DNA from: CAZEHJ01 sp964512485
GTDB lineage: Bacteria; Bacteroidota; Rhodothermia; Rhodothermales; UBA10348
Length of the DNA: 59,934 nucleotides
Direction: 5' to 3'
NCBI GenBank assembly: GCA_964512485.1
Contig: CAZEHJ010000013.1
Coordinates: 1 to 59,934 of the forward strand
Position numbers and translations under genes: made by a program. Below are positions 46,134 through 55,120 of this stretch, one piece after another (positions within the stretch are counted from its first letter, which is position 1; each line of letters opens with the position of its first letter). Under the pieces are notes generated by a model. It was not told where the DNA came from and did not search any database. It saw nothing but the letters and a program-made list of their open reading frames with translations.

Positions 46134-47157
46134 ATCCCCCTCCTTCATCGTCTGGTGTTTGCTTTCCAATCTCGGTCGTACCTGCATCAGAAGCGTTTTC
46201 GCCGGGCGTGTCCCCGTGCGCACCATCGCCTGCATCAGTCGATTCTTCGTCCAGCCAATGTGCACTTCCCTTGTGCATCGTCCACATGGTCCCTGCGAGG
46301 ACTATCGCAGACAACAACAGAATGGTGGTTGGAAATTCGAAGGTTTCAAGATCCACACTGGAAGTCTCCTTACTCGCGACCTTCCCTAAAATTGCCGCAA
46401 ATGAGTTGTTTGCAAGATGAACCAGAATCGCTGGCCAGAGGCTTCTCGTCCGCCAGGTGAGATAAGCCATAAAAATCCCGAGGAGCGAAAGAGGTACAGC
46501 CTGAGTCACGCGCAAATGATAAAGACCAAATATGACTCCCGAAAAGATGATGCCGCCCCATATCCCGAGCCTGCGTTCTGCTTGTCGCTGAACATAACCG
46601 CGAAACAGTATCTCCTCACAAATTGCGGGCGTCAATGCCAACATGGAGATGGTAAACAAAAGACTGAAGTCCTGAGTGAGAACCTTTTCGATGAGCTCCA
46701 TCTGGCCTTCTTCCAGATCCCTGATCCATTGTGGCCACGGAAGACTGTCAAACAGTGTCCCTGTCCATTGAACGACAGGAATCAAAGCCAGAAGACCCAC
46801 GACGGAAAGAAGCAAAAACTGCCAGCGTACGGTGCGAAGACGCAGGAACGGCTTCCATGTGGATGAGTGAAGTCGGGCGAAAATCAGACCGGGTATCAGT
46901 AGCCCGAATATCTGACCGACAGTATTCGAGAGAATCACGATATCCGCATTCGCTTCGAGGAATTGCGGTAAGCCTTGTGGATCCAACAGGCTGGCAAGGT
47001 CTACTCCACGTCCCATGGCGAGCACGATGAGGACCACCGTAGATATACCCTGGAAAAGCAGAAACGCTGTTATCAGTCCAATGATGGCTGACAACAGCGG
47101 CGATAGACGTGCCCTTTCGAGGCGACCGTCAAGTAAAAATGTAGATGAATCTGGCAC
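46123..47157 (-). CDS. CPBP (CAAX/Abi-type) intramembrane metalloprotease
   Basis: This 344-residue membrane protein has about eight hydrophobic segments. The glutamate pair motif AICEEILFRGYVQ, then FGLYHLRVTQAVPLSLLGIFMAYL and LVHLANNSFAAI, give the EE, H and H/N residues of the intramembrane glutamic/metalloprotease family. The last 45 residues are an acidic hydrophilic tail. Substrates are unknown; members process prenylated or other membrane proteins. It begins the leftward run to hpt. Confidence 0.87.
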   Translation of the reverse strand: MPDSSTFLLDGRLERARLSPLLSAIIGLITAFLLFQGISTVVLIVLAMGRGVDLASLLDPQGLPQFLEANADIVILSNTVGQIFGLLIPGLIFARLHSSTWKPFLRLRTVRWQFLLLSVVGLLALIPVVQWTGTLFDSLPWPQWIRDLEEGQMELIEKVLTQDFSLLFTISMLALTPAICEEILFRGYVQRQAERRLGIWGGIIFSGVIFGLYHLRVTQAVPLSLLGIFMAYLTWRTRSLWPAILVHLANNSFAAILGKVASKETSSVDLETFEFPTTILLLSAIVLAGTMWTMHKGSAHWLDEESTDAGDGAHGDTPGENASDAGTTEIGKQTPDDEGGGYES

Positions 47158-47213
47158 AGGCGAAGGATTCTTGGGTTTCGCGCCGTGTTACGCGCAAACT
47201 CAGGACTTGTCCC

Positions 47214-48005
47214 TTAACTCAGCTCGAAGAGATCGCGTCGCAGTCTGTTGATGATCGTTCTCAACCGCGTATATACGTATTTGTGATTTTCGAACTGCAT
47301 GATTTTCGAGATCTGCTGCGCTCTCATTCCATGCTCGAATCGAAGTAGTACGAGAAGCTGATCTTCGGGGTCGAGGTCCTGAATGGCTGTGTTCAGCATC
47401 GCCACCCTGTCCGTTTCGCCCATCCCAAATTGATCCGGAGCCGGGTTTGATGTTGCCGGTGCGAGACCCATTTCCGTCAGGTCATCGAGAGAGAGCATCG
47501 GTCGGTTGGCGCGCAGGGCAGCCAATAGATGCCAGCGTTTGTTGACCGACAACATCTCATCAATTCGGCCAACAGCTGCCTTGACATCCGTCAGTGTGCA
47601 GTCCAGAGAGTGGCCGCCCGAAATCATGTCGGGAATTTCGGACTGGGGTGCGTGTTCCTGGTAATAGTACCTGAACACCAGCTTTTCAACTTTCGATAAT
47701 TTTGAAATCACTGAATTGGGAACCGAGACCATTCTGTTTTTACGGAATCTGTCTCGACAGGCATTGGCCACCACCACGGAGAGCCACGGAGTCAATTCGC
47801 TGTTGATGCGGAATCGCCTCAACGCTTGGTAGTCGTTGTGTTGAAGACGCTCGCAGATGGACGTGTAGGTCTCCATGACCTCATCCGAGTCTGAGAGAAA
47901 TCTCCTGATCATTCTGAGAATGATGGGCGTGTATTTGTCCAGCAGATCAGGATAACCCTGGCTGGGGTCGGCTTTAAACTGCTTTATAAGTGCGGTATCG
48001 GTCAT
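47214..48005 (-). CDS. sigma-70 family (ECF-like) RNA polymerase sigma factor
   Basis: This 263-residue protein has a region 2-like N-terminal half (YPDLLDKYTPIILRMIRRFL, then DEVMETYTSICERL, then LTPWLSVVVANACRDRFRK) and a region 4-like C-terminus (AIQDLDPEDQLLVLLRFEHGMRAQQI, then INRLRRDLFEL). The linker between them is unusually long, about 100 residues, against 20-50 in typical ECF factors. No anti-sigma gene is adjacent. The promoter-recognition helix and target genes cannot be told from here. It is divergent from the tRNA-Arg gene. Confidence 0.78.
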   Translation of the reverse strand: MTDTALIKQFKADPSQGYPDLLDKYTPIILRMIRRFLSDSDEVMETYTSICERLQHNDYQALRRFRINSELTPWLSVVVANACRDRFRKNRMVSVPNSVISKLSKVEKLVFRYYYQEHAPQSEIPDMISGGHSLDCTLTDVKAAVGRIDEMLSVNKRWHLLAALRANRPMLSLDDLTEMGLAPATSNPAPDQFGMGETDRVAMLNTAIQDLDPEDQLLVLLRFEHGMRAQQISKIMQFENHKYVYTRLRTIINRLRRDLFELS

Positions 48006-48147
48006 GCCATTCAGTGGGCAGCAGAATCGGTGTAAGACCCGCTTGGGTTTAGGACCCTGGTAAGGGCATCTTTTGCAAAAACTTGTTCCTGGCCGGGAGT
48101 TCGCGAAGGAACACCACGCCGATTCATTGCTATATTGCTGCCCTCAC

Positions 48148-48221
48148 GCGCTTGTAGCTCAGTTGGATAGAGCGTTGGATTCCGGTTCCAGAGGCCGGGG
48201 GTTCGAATCCTCCCAAGCGCG
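48148..48221 (+). tRNA. tRNA-Arg, anticodon CCG
   Basis: All four arms fold: acceptor GCGCTTG/CAAGCGC, D stem GCTC/GAGC, anticodon stem TTGGA/TCCAG with loop TTCCGGT (anticodon CCG at 48182-48184), and T arm GGGGG/CCTCC around TTCGAAT. The discriminator base is G, and the CCA end is not encoded. It reads CGG arginine codons. Confidence 0.96.
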
Positions 48222-48243
48222 CATCGGGCCTGAATGGCCCTGC

Positions 48244-48280
48244 AAAACCCGTCTGTCATTTGACAGGCGGGTTTCTTTTT
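48244..48280 (+). terminator. rho-independent terminator after tRNA-Arg
   Basis: AAACCCGTCTGTCA and TGACAGGCGGGTTT (one G-T pair) enclose a 2-base loop and lead into CTTTTT, about 23 bp after the tRNA. Confidence 0.9.
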
Positions 48281-48308
48281 GCCGGGGAAAATCGATCCGG
48301 TCAGATCC

Positions 48309-48472
48309 AACCGACCTGAGGGAGGTCGGAAGGGATTGGATTACCAGACTCGAGTTTGAAGGGATGCCGAGGTACGTGAGGGACGTACCAAGGTGAGGGG
48401 GTAAATCTGAACGGGTTTTCGAGGGAAAATCCCACCAGATTCGAGCGGAGGTTCACCAAACTCGAGGGAGTA
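48309..48472. repeat. array of short inverted repeats with a common GAGGG loop
   Basis: Four hairpins share the loop GAGGG: CCGACCT/AGGTCGG centred at 48320, GGTACGT/ACGTACC centred at 48380, an imperfect GGGTTTT/AAAATCCC at 48423 and a short ACTC/GAGT at 48466. A palindromic ACTCGAGT lies between the first two. The stems differ while the loop is kept, and the last three loop centres are 43 bp apart. It could be a REP-like family or a structured RNA downstream of the symporter gene. Confidence 0.6.
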
Positions 48473-48693
48473 GGGGCAGAAATATTCAATGAACTGCCCA
48501 ATGCCTTTCCAAGATGATGCCAAAAAAGGGCATACCGGCTCCTGGAGCCTGAAATAGCCGTATTTTTCCTGAAAGGGCTTGCCCAGTCTCATTTCTGGAT
48601 ACCCTGAAACGCCTTCAGGATCAATTCGAGACTGGTATTTAAACAAAAAAATCGCTTCCGCGAAGGAGTTTACGGGTGGATCACCCCCCGATT

Positions 48694-49989
48694 TCAGGCT
48701 TCAATTTTATGAAGTTCACCTTCCATCGAAGCTACCACAGTTGCGACTGTTGCGTCACCCGTTACGTTGGTAACCGTACGGCACATATCCAGAATTCTAT
48801 CCACTCCCAGAATGAGTGCTATTCCAGCTGCGGGCACCCCGACAGCTTCAAGAATAATTACGAGCATGATGATTCCGGCACCCGGAACGGCTGCCGTTCC
48901 AATCGAAGCGAGGACGGCTGTAAATACGATCGTGAGCTGAGCGGACAGACCCAGATCCATCCCGATCGTCTGAGCGATAAACACAGCCGCTACTGCCTGA
49001 TAGAGACCTGTACCATCCATATTGATGGTGGCGCCAAGCGGAAGAACGAATGACGAAACTTCCTCTGATACGCCAAGCTCCTTCTCACACCGCTCCATCG
49101 TTACAGGCAGAGTAGCTCCACTGGATGATGTGGAGAAGGCTACCAGCTGAGCCGGAGCCATTGCGCGCATAAACTCCTTGATCGTGCGCGGAGTCAACAG
49201 CTTGACCATGGTACCGTACGTCACCATCGTGTGCACCATCAAACCCAGGACAACTACAACGCTGTAGAAGCCCAGTGCGGTGATCAACTCAACAATCTGC
49301 CCGATGTCATCTCCCGCAATGCTGGTAATGGTATCGGCCATCAGCGCGAAAACACCCAGGGGCGCAAACAACATTATGATCTCCACCATCCGTATCACGA
49401 CCTCGTTGAGGCTGTCGAACAGCTTCAGAATCGGCTTGGCTTTCTTCTTCGGAATCATAAGCAGCGCGATGCCCATGAATATCGAGAAGAACACGATCTG
49501 CAGCATATTGCGATTGCTCTGAGCAGCCATGAAGAAGTTGGACGGAACCATGTTCACGAGCGGTTGCAACGGACTCTGCTCCGCGGCCGCCGTGGCTGTC
49601 TCCATTCCTGCAGCTGCCTGATCAGCAAACGTAGCCTGCAGCTTGTCACGCATCTCTTCAGGCACACTTCCGCCCGGATTCAGCAGATTAACGAGCAACA
49701 GGCCGATGATGAGCGCGACAACCGTTGTTCCGATGTAGATACCAATCGTCTTCCCACCGATCCTGGAAAGCTTCTTCATATCGGACAGCGATGCCACTCC
49801 GGTGACCAGCGACGCCAGCACGAGGGGAATGGCAATCAGAAGCAACAAGCGAAGGAATATCTGCCCCCAGGGAGCAATCCAGTCACTTGTAAATCCACTC
49901 CAGCCCTGCATGGCGGCAATAACACCGAACACGAGTCCGAGCACGAGCCCGATGATAATTTGCCAGTGAAGTTTTTTGTACCAGGGCAT
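48694..49989 (-). CDS. dicarboxylate/amino acid:cation symporter (GltP/DAACS family)
   Basis: This sodium- or proton-coupled uptake protein takes glutamate, aspartate or C4-dicarboxylates. From ATG 49989 it has 431 residues with about eight helices and two re-entrant loops. Signatures are FSTSSSGATLPVTM (serine-rich hairpin), PLGATINMDGTGLYQAVAAVFIAQ (the NMDGT motif) and AAVPGAGIIMLVIIL. An open stretch of 24 codons before this ATG is unlike the family. The substrate cannot be told more closely. Confidence 0.93.
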   Translation of the reverse strand: MPWYKKLHWQIIIGLVLGLVFGVIAAMQGWSGFTSDWIAPWGQIFLRLLLLIAIPLVLASLVTGVASLSDMKKLSRIGGKTIGIYIGTTVVALIIGLLLVNLLNPGGSVPEEMRDKLQATFADQAAAGMETATAAAEQSPLQPLVNMVPSNFFMAAQSNRNMLQIVFFSIFMGIALLMIPKKKAKPILKLFDSLNEVVIRMVEIIMLFAPLGVFALMADTITSIAGDDIGQIVELITALGFYSVVVVLGLMVHTMVTYGTMVKLLTPRTIKEFMRAMAPAQLVAFSTSSSGATLPVTMERCEKELGVSEEVSSFVLPLGATINMDGTGLYQAVAAVFIAQTIGMDLGLSAQLTIVFTAVLASIGTAAVPGAGIIMLVIILEAVGVPAAGIALILGVDRILDMCRTVTNVTGDATVATVVASMEGELHKIEA

Positions 49990-50102
49990 GGATTGGGACC
50001 GGATTGGGGAAAGAATATTGGCGTTATTGGCCGGAATGGGTATTGGCCGGACGCAGAGCAAAGAACGCGCTACCGATCCTACAAATCAAGTGAAACTCGC
50101 AC

Positions 50103-51101
50103 TCAAAAACTGAATGTCAGTCGGGTCACTGCCGCAGGACGCCCGGCAGGGTCATACGCCAGGCCAAGGCTCGTATCCAGCCTGTCATTATGCAGCTTCG
50201 CATTCACAGCCGCGTCGATTCCCGCTATGAGATGATTGAACACAAACAGCAGGGATATCTGAGAGGCCCGGCGCAGCATATCCTGAGCGTCAGCATGCTC
50301 TCGTGCATACCGGTAGAACGAGTCAGAAACGTTGGGTTTGGAGCCATCGATACCGGTGTGTTCGGGATCGATGGCGACAAGAAAATTACCTTCAGCATCT
50401 TTCCAGGCCGGATAGTCTTCCCAACCGGGAGCAAATTGAAAGTACTTACCGATGAGTTCGTAATACTGCTGTACTGAAAAATCGGGCAACTGGTGCGAAA
50501 ACGCCGCGCCCGTCTCCGGATGGAAAAGTTGGCGTTCAACCGCGGTGATTTCATCGATCATCCGATGTACATCCTGGCTCTGGGAAGAGGACCAGTCAGA
50601 TGGATTCTGAAAATTGATTCCCGATGCAATCGTAACCGGAGGTGCTGTAACGGTAGCTCCAAACTCATCCGTCAGATATTGCGTGTAATCATTGAGCCAG
50701 GTGGCGTAGCGGGCCGGGCTCCAGGAGTTGTGCGCCACATTCTGAAAGTCTTCCTCAGCGCTGTTTCCTCTGGATCTCATAACCGAATAGCCGGTGATGG
50801 CCGCTGCTTCCAGGGATATAGCGACGATGGCTTTCACTTTCTGCTTGTTGTAGTACTGACCGGCGCCGGGAAGAATGGCTGATGCACCAAATGCGAGCGC
50901 CACATTCCTTTCCTCGGCCCGTAGTCCCGTCACGTTGCCACTGTGATAGTCAGTGGGGCTGTGGATGATGGCGGCGCGAAGCGCCGCATGAGAGATGTTC
51001 GTCGACAGCGTGTCAGACGAAGCGGACGCCAGGACGCCCTGATCAACTGAAGTCATCAGGAAGAACAGAAGTAAAAATGTCCGCGTCACGATTGGTTTCA
51101 A
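50103..51101 (-). CDS. DUF5683-like envelope protein
   Basis: This 332-residue exported protein has a signal peptide ending near VLASAS. The central block ALAFGASAILPGAGQYYNKQKVKA resembles the DUF5683 domain, with a G-x-GQ-YN-K pattern next to a hydrophobic stretch (IVAISLEAAAITGYSV). The end, VTRLTFSF, has an aromatic terminus. The function is unknown. The ATG overlaps the thioredoxin gene stop by 4 bp, which places it in the porV operon. Confidence 0.75.
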   Translation of the reverse strand: MKPIVTRTFLLLFFLMTSVDQGVLASASSDTLSTNISHAALRAAIIHSPTDYHSGNVTGLRAEERNVALAFGASAILPGAGQYYNKQKVKAIVAISLEAAAITGYSVMRSRGNSAEEDFQNVAHNSWSPARYATWLNDYTQYLTDEFGATVTAPPVTIASGINFQNPSDWSSSQSQDVHRMIDEITAVERQLFHPETGAAFSHQLPDFSVQQYYELIGKYFQFAPGWEDYPAWKDAEGNFLVAIDPEHTGIDGSKPNVSDSFYRYAREHADAQDMLRRASQISLLFVFNHLIAGIDAAVNAKLHNDRLDTSLGLAYDPAGRPAAVTRLTFSF

Positions 51102-51769
51102 AGTAGTGGCTCTACAGCTTTTTTAAAGAAGTCGTAGTTGCGAGCTCCCAGCAGGTAGCGACGAACAATTCCGTCTCGATCGATCACGAATGAAGCCGGC
51201 CGAATCGTGAAAGCACCTGTGAAAGGAAGCGGCAGTTCGGTACCGAACTCTACATATTTACTCTGCGTCTGTAAAGGCAATTGTCGTTCAAATGACTGCA
51301 AAAGAGCCGGTTCTTCGTCCGAAATGGACAGAATCACCAGTTCGTCCTCGTATTCCATCTGGAGGCGATTCAGATCGGGAATTTCGTCAAGACACGGACC
51401 ACACCACGTTGCCCAGAAATTCAGGATCATGACCTGGCCTTCGTAATGCTCCACATCCGTCTCCACGTCATCATGAACGCCGCGAAAGGAGAAGTTTGGA
51501 GCCGGTACTTCAATGATAGCGTCCTGAAAGTAGGCTTCCGTAGCCACCCGCTGTCCTTCTTCTATGGCCTCTTCTGTCTGCCGGGCCAACACCATCAGCG
51601 CGATAGCAGACACGATGAGCAGGGCAGACAGAACTGTCCCGAACCATTCCATCGCATCGCTTGGCATCTTCGATTCTTTTCCGAAAAGAAGAATCTTCAA
51701 GAAGGAGACGCCAACGGCGATCATGATGAATCCGATTCCATAAACGAGAGGAGTTTCCATAATCGTCAA
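51098..51769 (-). CDS. TlpA-like membrane-anchored thioredoxin-fold protein
   Basis: This is a thiol oxidoreductase facing the periplasm. The 223 residues begin with two hydrophobic helices (VYGIGFIMIAVGVSFL, then TVLSALLIVSAIALMVL). The redoxin domain has NFWATWCGPCLDEIPDLNRLQ, with active site WCGPC, and the cis-Pro segment IRPASFVIDRDG. It probably reduces or protects cysteines in exported proteins. Only 3 bp separate its start from the upstream stop, so it belongs to the T9SS-linked operon. Confidence 0.9.
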   Translation of the reverse strand: MTIMETPLVYGIGFIMIAVGVSFLKILLFGKESKMPSDAMEWFGTVLSALLIVSAIALMVLARQTEEAIEEGQRVATEAYFQDAIIEVPAPNFSFRGVHDDVETDVEHYEGQVMILNFWATWCGPCLDEIPDLNRLQMEYEDELVILSISDEEPALLQSFERQLPLQTQSKYVEFGTELPLPFTGAFTIRPASFVIDRDGIVRRYLLGARNYDFFKKAVEPLL

Positions 51770-51772
51770 CCG

Positions 51773-54700
51773 TTAAAACTGATCAAAGCCGAACAGCACA
51801 CCAACGTGCCACTGCCACGACTTGCCATATTGGACAAATTGTTCACCATCAGGTGTGACAAATCCGTCGTCCAACTGGAATTCGAATTCGTCCAGACCAT
51901 AGGTGCCACTGATGAAAAATGCGGTCGGCAGAATGTAGTACGAACCAAGTCCAAATCTGATTTCCGCACCGGCATCTTTTCTTGCTCCACCTACCCCGGG
52001 CCATTCATCTGACCACGCCCAGGCAGCGTCTGCGTACAGGCGCAGGTACATTTTGTCTATGTAGGTGAAAAGAAACTGTTTGTTGATCCGTGGCAGAACC
52101 GGAAAGAGGTACGATACCTGAAACCACAGTGTCTCGTTTCCGCCCATGGCGTAAAACGGATATCCTCTTGCGCCCGTAAGTCCGCCTACATAATCATTGT
52201 AGAAGTCGTCTTTTTCGCCACCCAGAATGGTACTCGCCCGCATTCTGAAACCAACACCGTGAACCCCTTCTCCGGGCCAGCCACCGAGCTTCATTCCCCC
52301 GCGTGCGGTGAGAGTGACCCTGTTTACGGTCGAGCGCTCATAAACTGGTGAAAGAATACCATCTTCGACTTCGAAATTATCCAGCAATCGGCCCCTTTCA
52401 CTGTCAATCCCGAGTTCGGCGCGGAGTCCATGAGGCACTACATTCATGTCGCGATGCGGTGCAAATGACTCAAAAATCAGACGGGTATGATAGGCCCTCC
52501 CTATGTAATACCTGGATGAGCTCGAAGGAACGCTGAGCCCCAGTTCTCGGGAGAAAAAGCTTTTCGTCTTGACGCGGTACGGACTGTATCGATACCCTGA
52601 CTCCAGAAGCATTACGCGATTCAGCTTGTTCTTGGCCAGGAAATCAACCTGCCACAGATTGTAGGACAGATCTGTCGTAGTCGTCTCCGGGAAGCAAGCA
52701 GTACACGGAAACTCCTCGATGGTGAGGCCACTTTCCACGTTCCGACGGATGTTGAAGAGCTGCACGGATAACTGCGGAGACCATCGTTTTTTCAGGAATG
52801 GAAGCCCGCGCGCATAATCCACCTGAAGGAACGCGTCCCTTTCCAGATCCAGTAAATTCGATGGGGCGAGAAAATCCCCCGGCGTGCTTGCGCTCCCTGA
52901 ACCAGGACCGATGAGCAGTCCACCGAAAAAGCTCAAGCCGCCAAGTACTTCACGCGTACCGGCGTACAGGCCCACTTTCGTGTTGCGCCAGAGTGTTTCT
53001 CCTCTCGATCGGTCTTTCAGCCGGATATCTGCTCGACTTCGCCTCTTGGAGACGTACTGATCCAAGCGGAGAACGGGCAGAAAACTGAACGAGGTAAAAA
53101 CCGGTTTGTAGGGCGCTGCTTCTTCGCTCCATTCCTGCGCCGAAAAGGCGCGGATGTCGGAATCGTCAGCGTCATTCAGAGCTTTTTGACGTCCTGTCTG
53201 AGCATCCGTGATATCAAATTGAATGAGATAATCCGGAGCTTCATATGGCAGAGGTGATGCGGAGTTCGGGGTCCGCTTTTCCGAAGCAATTTTGTACCCA
53301 GACGCCTCGTATCTGGAATACGCGAGTCGACCGCTCGTGGAAACGTTTGGCATGAATGCCCCACCCGACTCATCCGTCACGGCCACTGCATCTTCACCAT
53401 CCCGGTACCGATACAGATTGAATATTCCGGTTTTGTCAGATGCGAACAGCAGATTCCCATCGACGTCAAATCCGGGAGTTCGTTCATCCCATTCATTGGC
53501 CAGGACGACTTCCAGATCCTCGCCGGAAGGGCGAATCCTGTAAACATCTCGGCCATGACCGTTGCCGGACGCATTGCTGAAGCCAAAGTAGATCCACTCG
53601 CCAGACGGCGAAAAAACAGGGTCACTCACCTGGGATCCGTCTGCAAACTTCGTTACCGCGCTCGCACTCAACGTCTCCGTTTCGCTTGATTCGTAGGGCG
53701 CAAGCCAGATGTTCGTCGTCCCATCCCCCTGCTGAATGAACGCTATGTGCTTGCCATCCGGGCTCATTGCCGGATGTGAGGCCCTCTGATTCTTCGTGAG
53801 CCTCTTCGACTTCTTTGCCGAGATATCGTAGCGATAAAGATCCAGATACAGATGGCCGGTCGGCGTGTCGCGTGTCTTCGAGTAGATCAGCGACTTGCCA
53901 TCTCTTGTCCAGGCCACAGAACCACTAGCCGCGGAAACGACGCGATGTCCCAGCGAACAGGTGTAAGCCAGACGGGGGCCGAGGATGGCATCATCCAGGA
54001 TCAGTTCGGCCGTAGATTCTTCGGTCAGATCTTTTATCCAAACCGAGGTTCTGGAATAATCCTGCCCCTTGTTCGATAAATAAACCAGCCTCGAGCCATC
54101 GGGCGAAAATCGCGGATAATAGTTGTGGAATCCTTCGCTCTCCAGAATCTCTGGACTCGAGTGTGAATCTCTCCTCGTAGCTGAATAGTGTTCCGAGAGC
54201 GTAGCCATCCAGTCCGCATACAGCTCTTCGCCTCGGATGCCAAACGCCTCTTTGGTGGCTTGTTCGAAATTCGAGTTGCCCCACTGCCCAAGTGACACAC
54301 TCAATGTTCGGAGCCCGTCTTCGCCGAATCGATCGGCCAGATACCGCGTGAATGCGAATCCGTGGTTGTATACCGACTCTCTCATCAGGCTGTTGTGGGA
54401 GTAGAAGCCTCCCATTTCCTCCAGGGTCAGCTGTTCGCCGGCCAGAACCTGCGTCCGAAGGAGCATATCGCGCTGGGCGTCCCATCTGTCATAATCCAAC
54501 CAGTCTCGCTGAAACTGCGCCGTACCCTCGGCCAGCCATGCCGGATTGTTGAGGACTGGAACGGCATATGAGGCGATGATATTTGGAAAACCGTAGAGGA
54601 CGTCTGGACGAAGGACCTCTTCGTAATCCAGGTACTGCAGATAGAAAAACGGCAATCGGCGGGAAGCCTTCATCGTCTTCTGCACCTGCACCATATGCGT

Positions 54701-55120
54701 AAATTCGTGCGTGATCACATTGCGCAGCCAATTGTGATCGCCCCTGAACGTGGTCTGAAGTGCAGGAGACCATATTTCAATCATGTTGTCGAAGAAATAG
54801 GCTGCTCCGTTGGAATAATCCTCAAAGTCCTTGAGGATGAACGACACTTTCGTATCAGGACGATAATCGTAGAGAGAAGTGATGGGTTCAAAGACATCCT
54901 CAGCGATGCGCGAAACAACACGCGCAGTGCGACTTCCCTCTCCATTTTCACCAGCATGGTAGTGCACCAGAAAATGTTCGGTCTCGATCGTGTACCAATC
55001 GAGATCGCTTCTGACATAGTCGTAATAGGCAATCGGCTCCTGGGCACGGGCTTTCTGAACCAGCGCGAGCGACATCATGAACAGTATCAGCAGCGGGAAA
55101 TATTTCAGGAGGTTTCTCAT
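51773..55120 (-). CDS. gluzincin-like metallopeptidase fused to a beta-propeller and an outer-membrane beta-barrel
   Basis: This 1115-residue protein has three parts. After a signal peptide (…KARAQ, residue 27) comes a gluzincin-type peptidase domain with zinc site HEFTH at 138-142 and a downstream WLAEGTA whose Glu198 is the third ligand. From about 330 to 620 there are PD40/TolB-like propeller blades (PRFSPDGSRLVYLSNKG, HPAMSPDGKHIAFIQQ, PVFSPSGEWIYFG). From about 690 to the end is a BamA/surface-antigen-like barrel (GLYAGTREVLGGLSFFGG ... WQWHVGVLFGFDQF) with a C-terminal Phe. I infer a protease displayed on the outer membrane by its own barrel. Its start overlaps the M6-like gene stop by ATGA. 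Confidence 0.85.
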   Translation of the reverse strand: MRNLLKYFPLLILFMMSLALVQKARAQEPIAYYDYVRSDLDWYTIETEHFLVHYHAGENGEGSRTARVVSRIAEDVFEPITSLYDYRPDTKVSFILKDFEDYSNGAAYFFDNMIEIWSPALQTTFRGDHNWLRNVITHEFTHMVQVQKTMKASRRLPFFYLQYLDYEEVLRPDVLYGFPNIIASYAVPVLNNPAWLAEGTAQFQRDWLDYDRWDAQRDMLLRTQVLAGEQLTLEEMGGFYSHNSLMRESVYNHGFAFTRYLADRFGEDGLRTLSVSLGQWGNSNFEQATKEAFGIRGEELYADWMATLSEHYSATRRDSHSSPEILESEGFHNYYPRFSPDGSRLVYLSNKGQDYSRTSVWIKDLTEESTAELILDDAILGPRLAYTCSLGHRVVSAASGSVAWTRDGKSLIYSKTRDTPTGHLYLDLYRYDISAKKSKRLTKNQRASHPAMSPDGKHIAFIQQGDGTTNIWLAPYESSETETLSASAVTKFADGSQVSDPVFSPSGEWIYFGFSNASGNGHGRDVYRIRPSGEDLEVVLANEWDERTPGFDVDGNLLFASDKTGIFNLYRYRDGEDAVAVTDESGGAFMPNVSTSGRLAYSRYEASGYKIASEKRTPNSASPLPYEAPDYLIQFDITDAQTGRQKALNDADDSDIRAFSAQEWSEEAAPYKPVFTSFSFLPVLRLDQYVSKRRSRADIRLKDRSRGETLWRNTKVGLYAGTREVLGGLSFFGGLLIGPGSGSASTPGDFLAPSNLLDLERDAFLQVDYARGLPFLKKRWSPQLSVQLFNIRRNVESGLTIEEFPCTACFPETTTTDLSYNLWQVDFLAKNKLNRVMLLESGYRYSPYRVKTKSFFSRELGLSVPSSSSRYYIGRAYHTRLIFESFAPHRDMNVVPHGLRAELGIDSERGRLLDNFEVEDGILSPVYERSTVNRVTLTARGGMKLGGWPGEGVHGVGFRMRASTILGGEKDDFYNDYVGGLTGARGYPFYAMGGNETLWFQVSYLFPVLPRINKQFLFTYIDKMYLRLYADAAWAWSDEWPGVGGARKDAGAEIRFGLGSYYILPTAFFISGTYGLDEFEFQLDDGFVTPDGEQFVQYGKSWQWHVGVLFGFDQF

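Larger units (their letters stand above)
48224..48693. other. intergenic region with terminator and a series of small hairpins
   Basis: No gene is seen in these 470 bp. The first part holds the tRNA terminator (48244-48280). Positions 48309-48470 hold an array of inverted repeats with GAGGG loops. The rest up to the symporter stop is unremarkable. Confidence 0.7.

Noticed and set aside
49231..50235. A 334-codon plus-strand open frame opposite the symporter gene
   Set aside because: Its product is dominated by His, Gln, Asn and Arg with no domain, as expected for the antisense of a membrane protein gene with a perfect family match.
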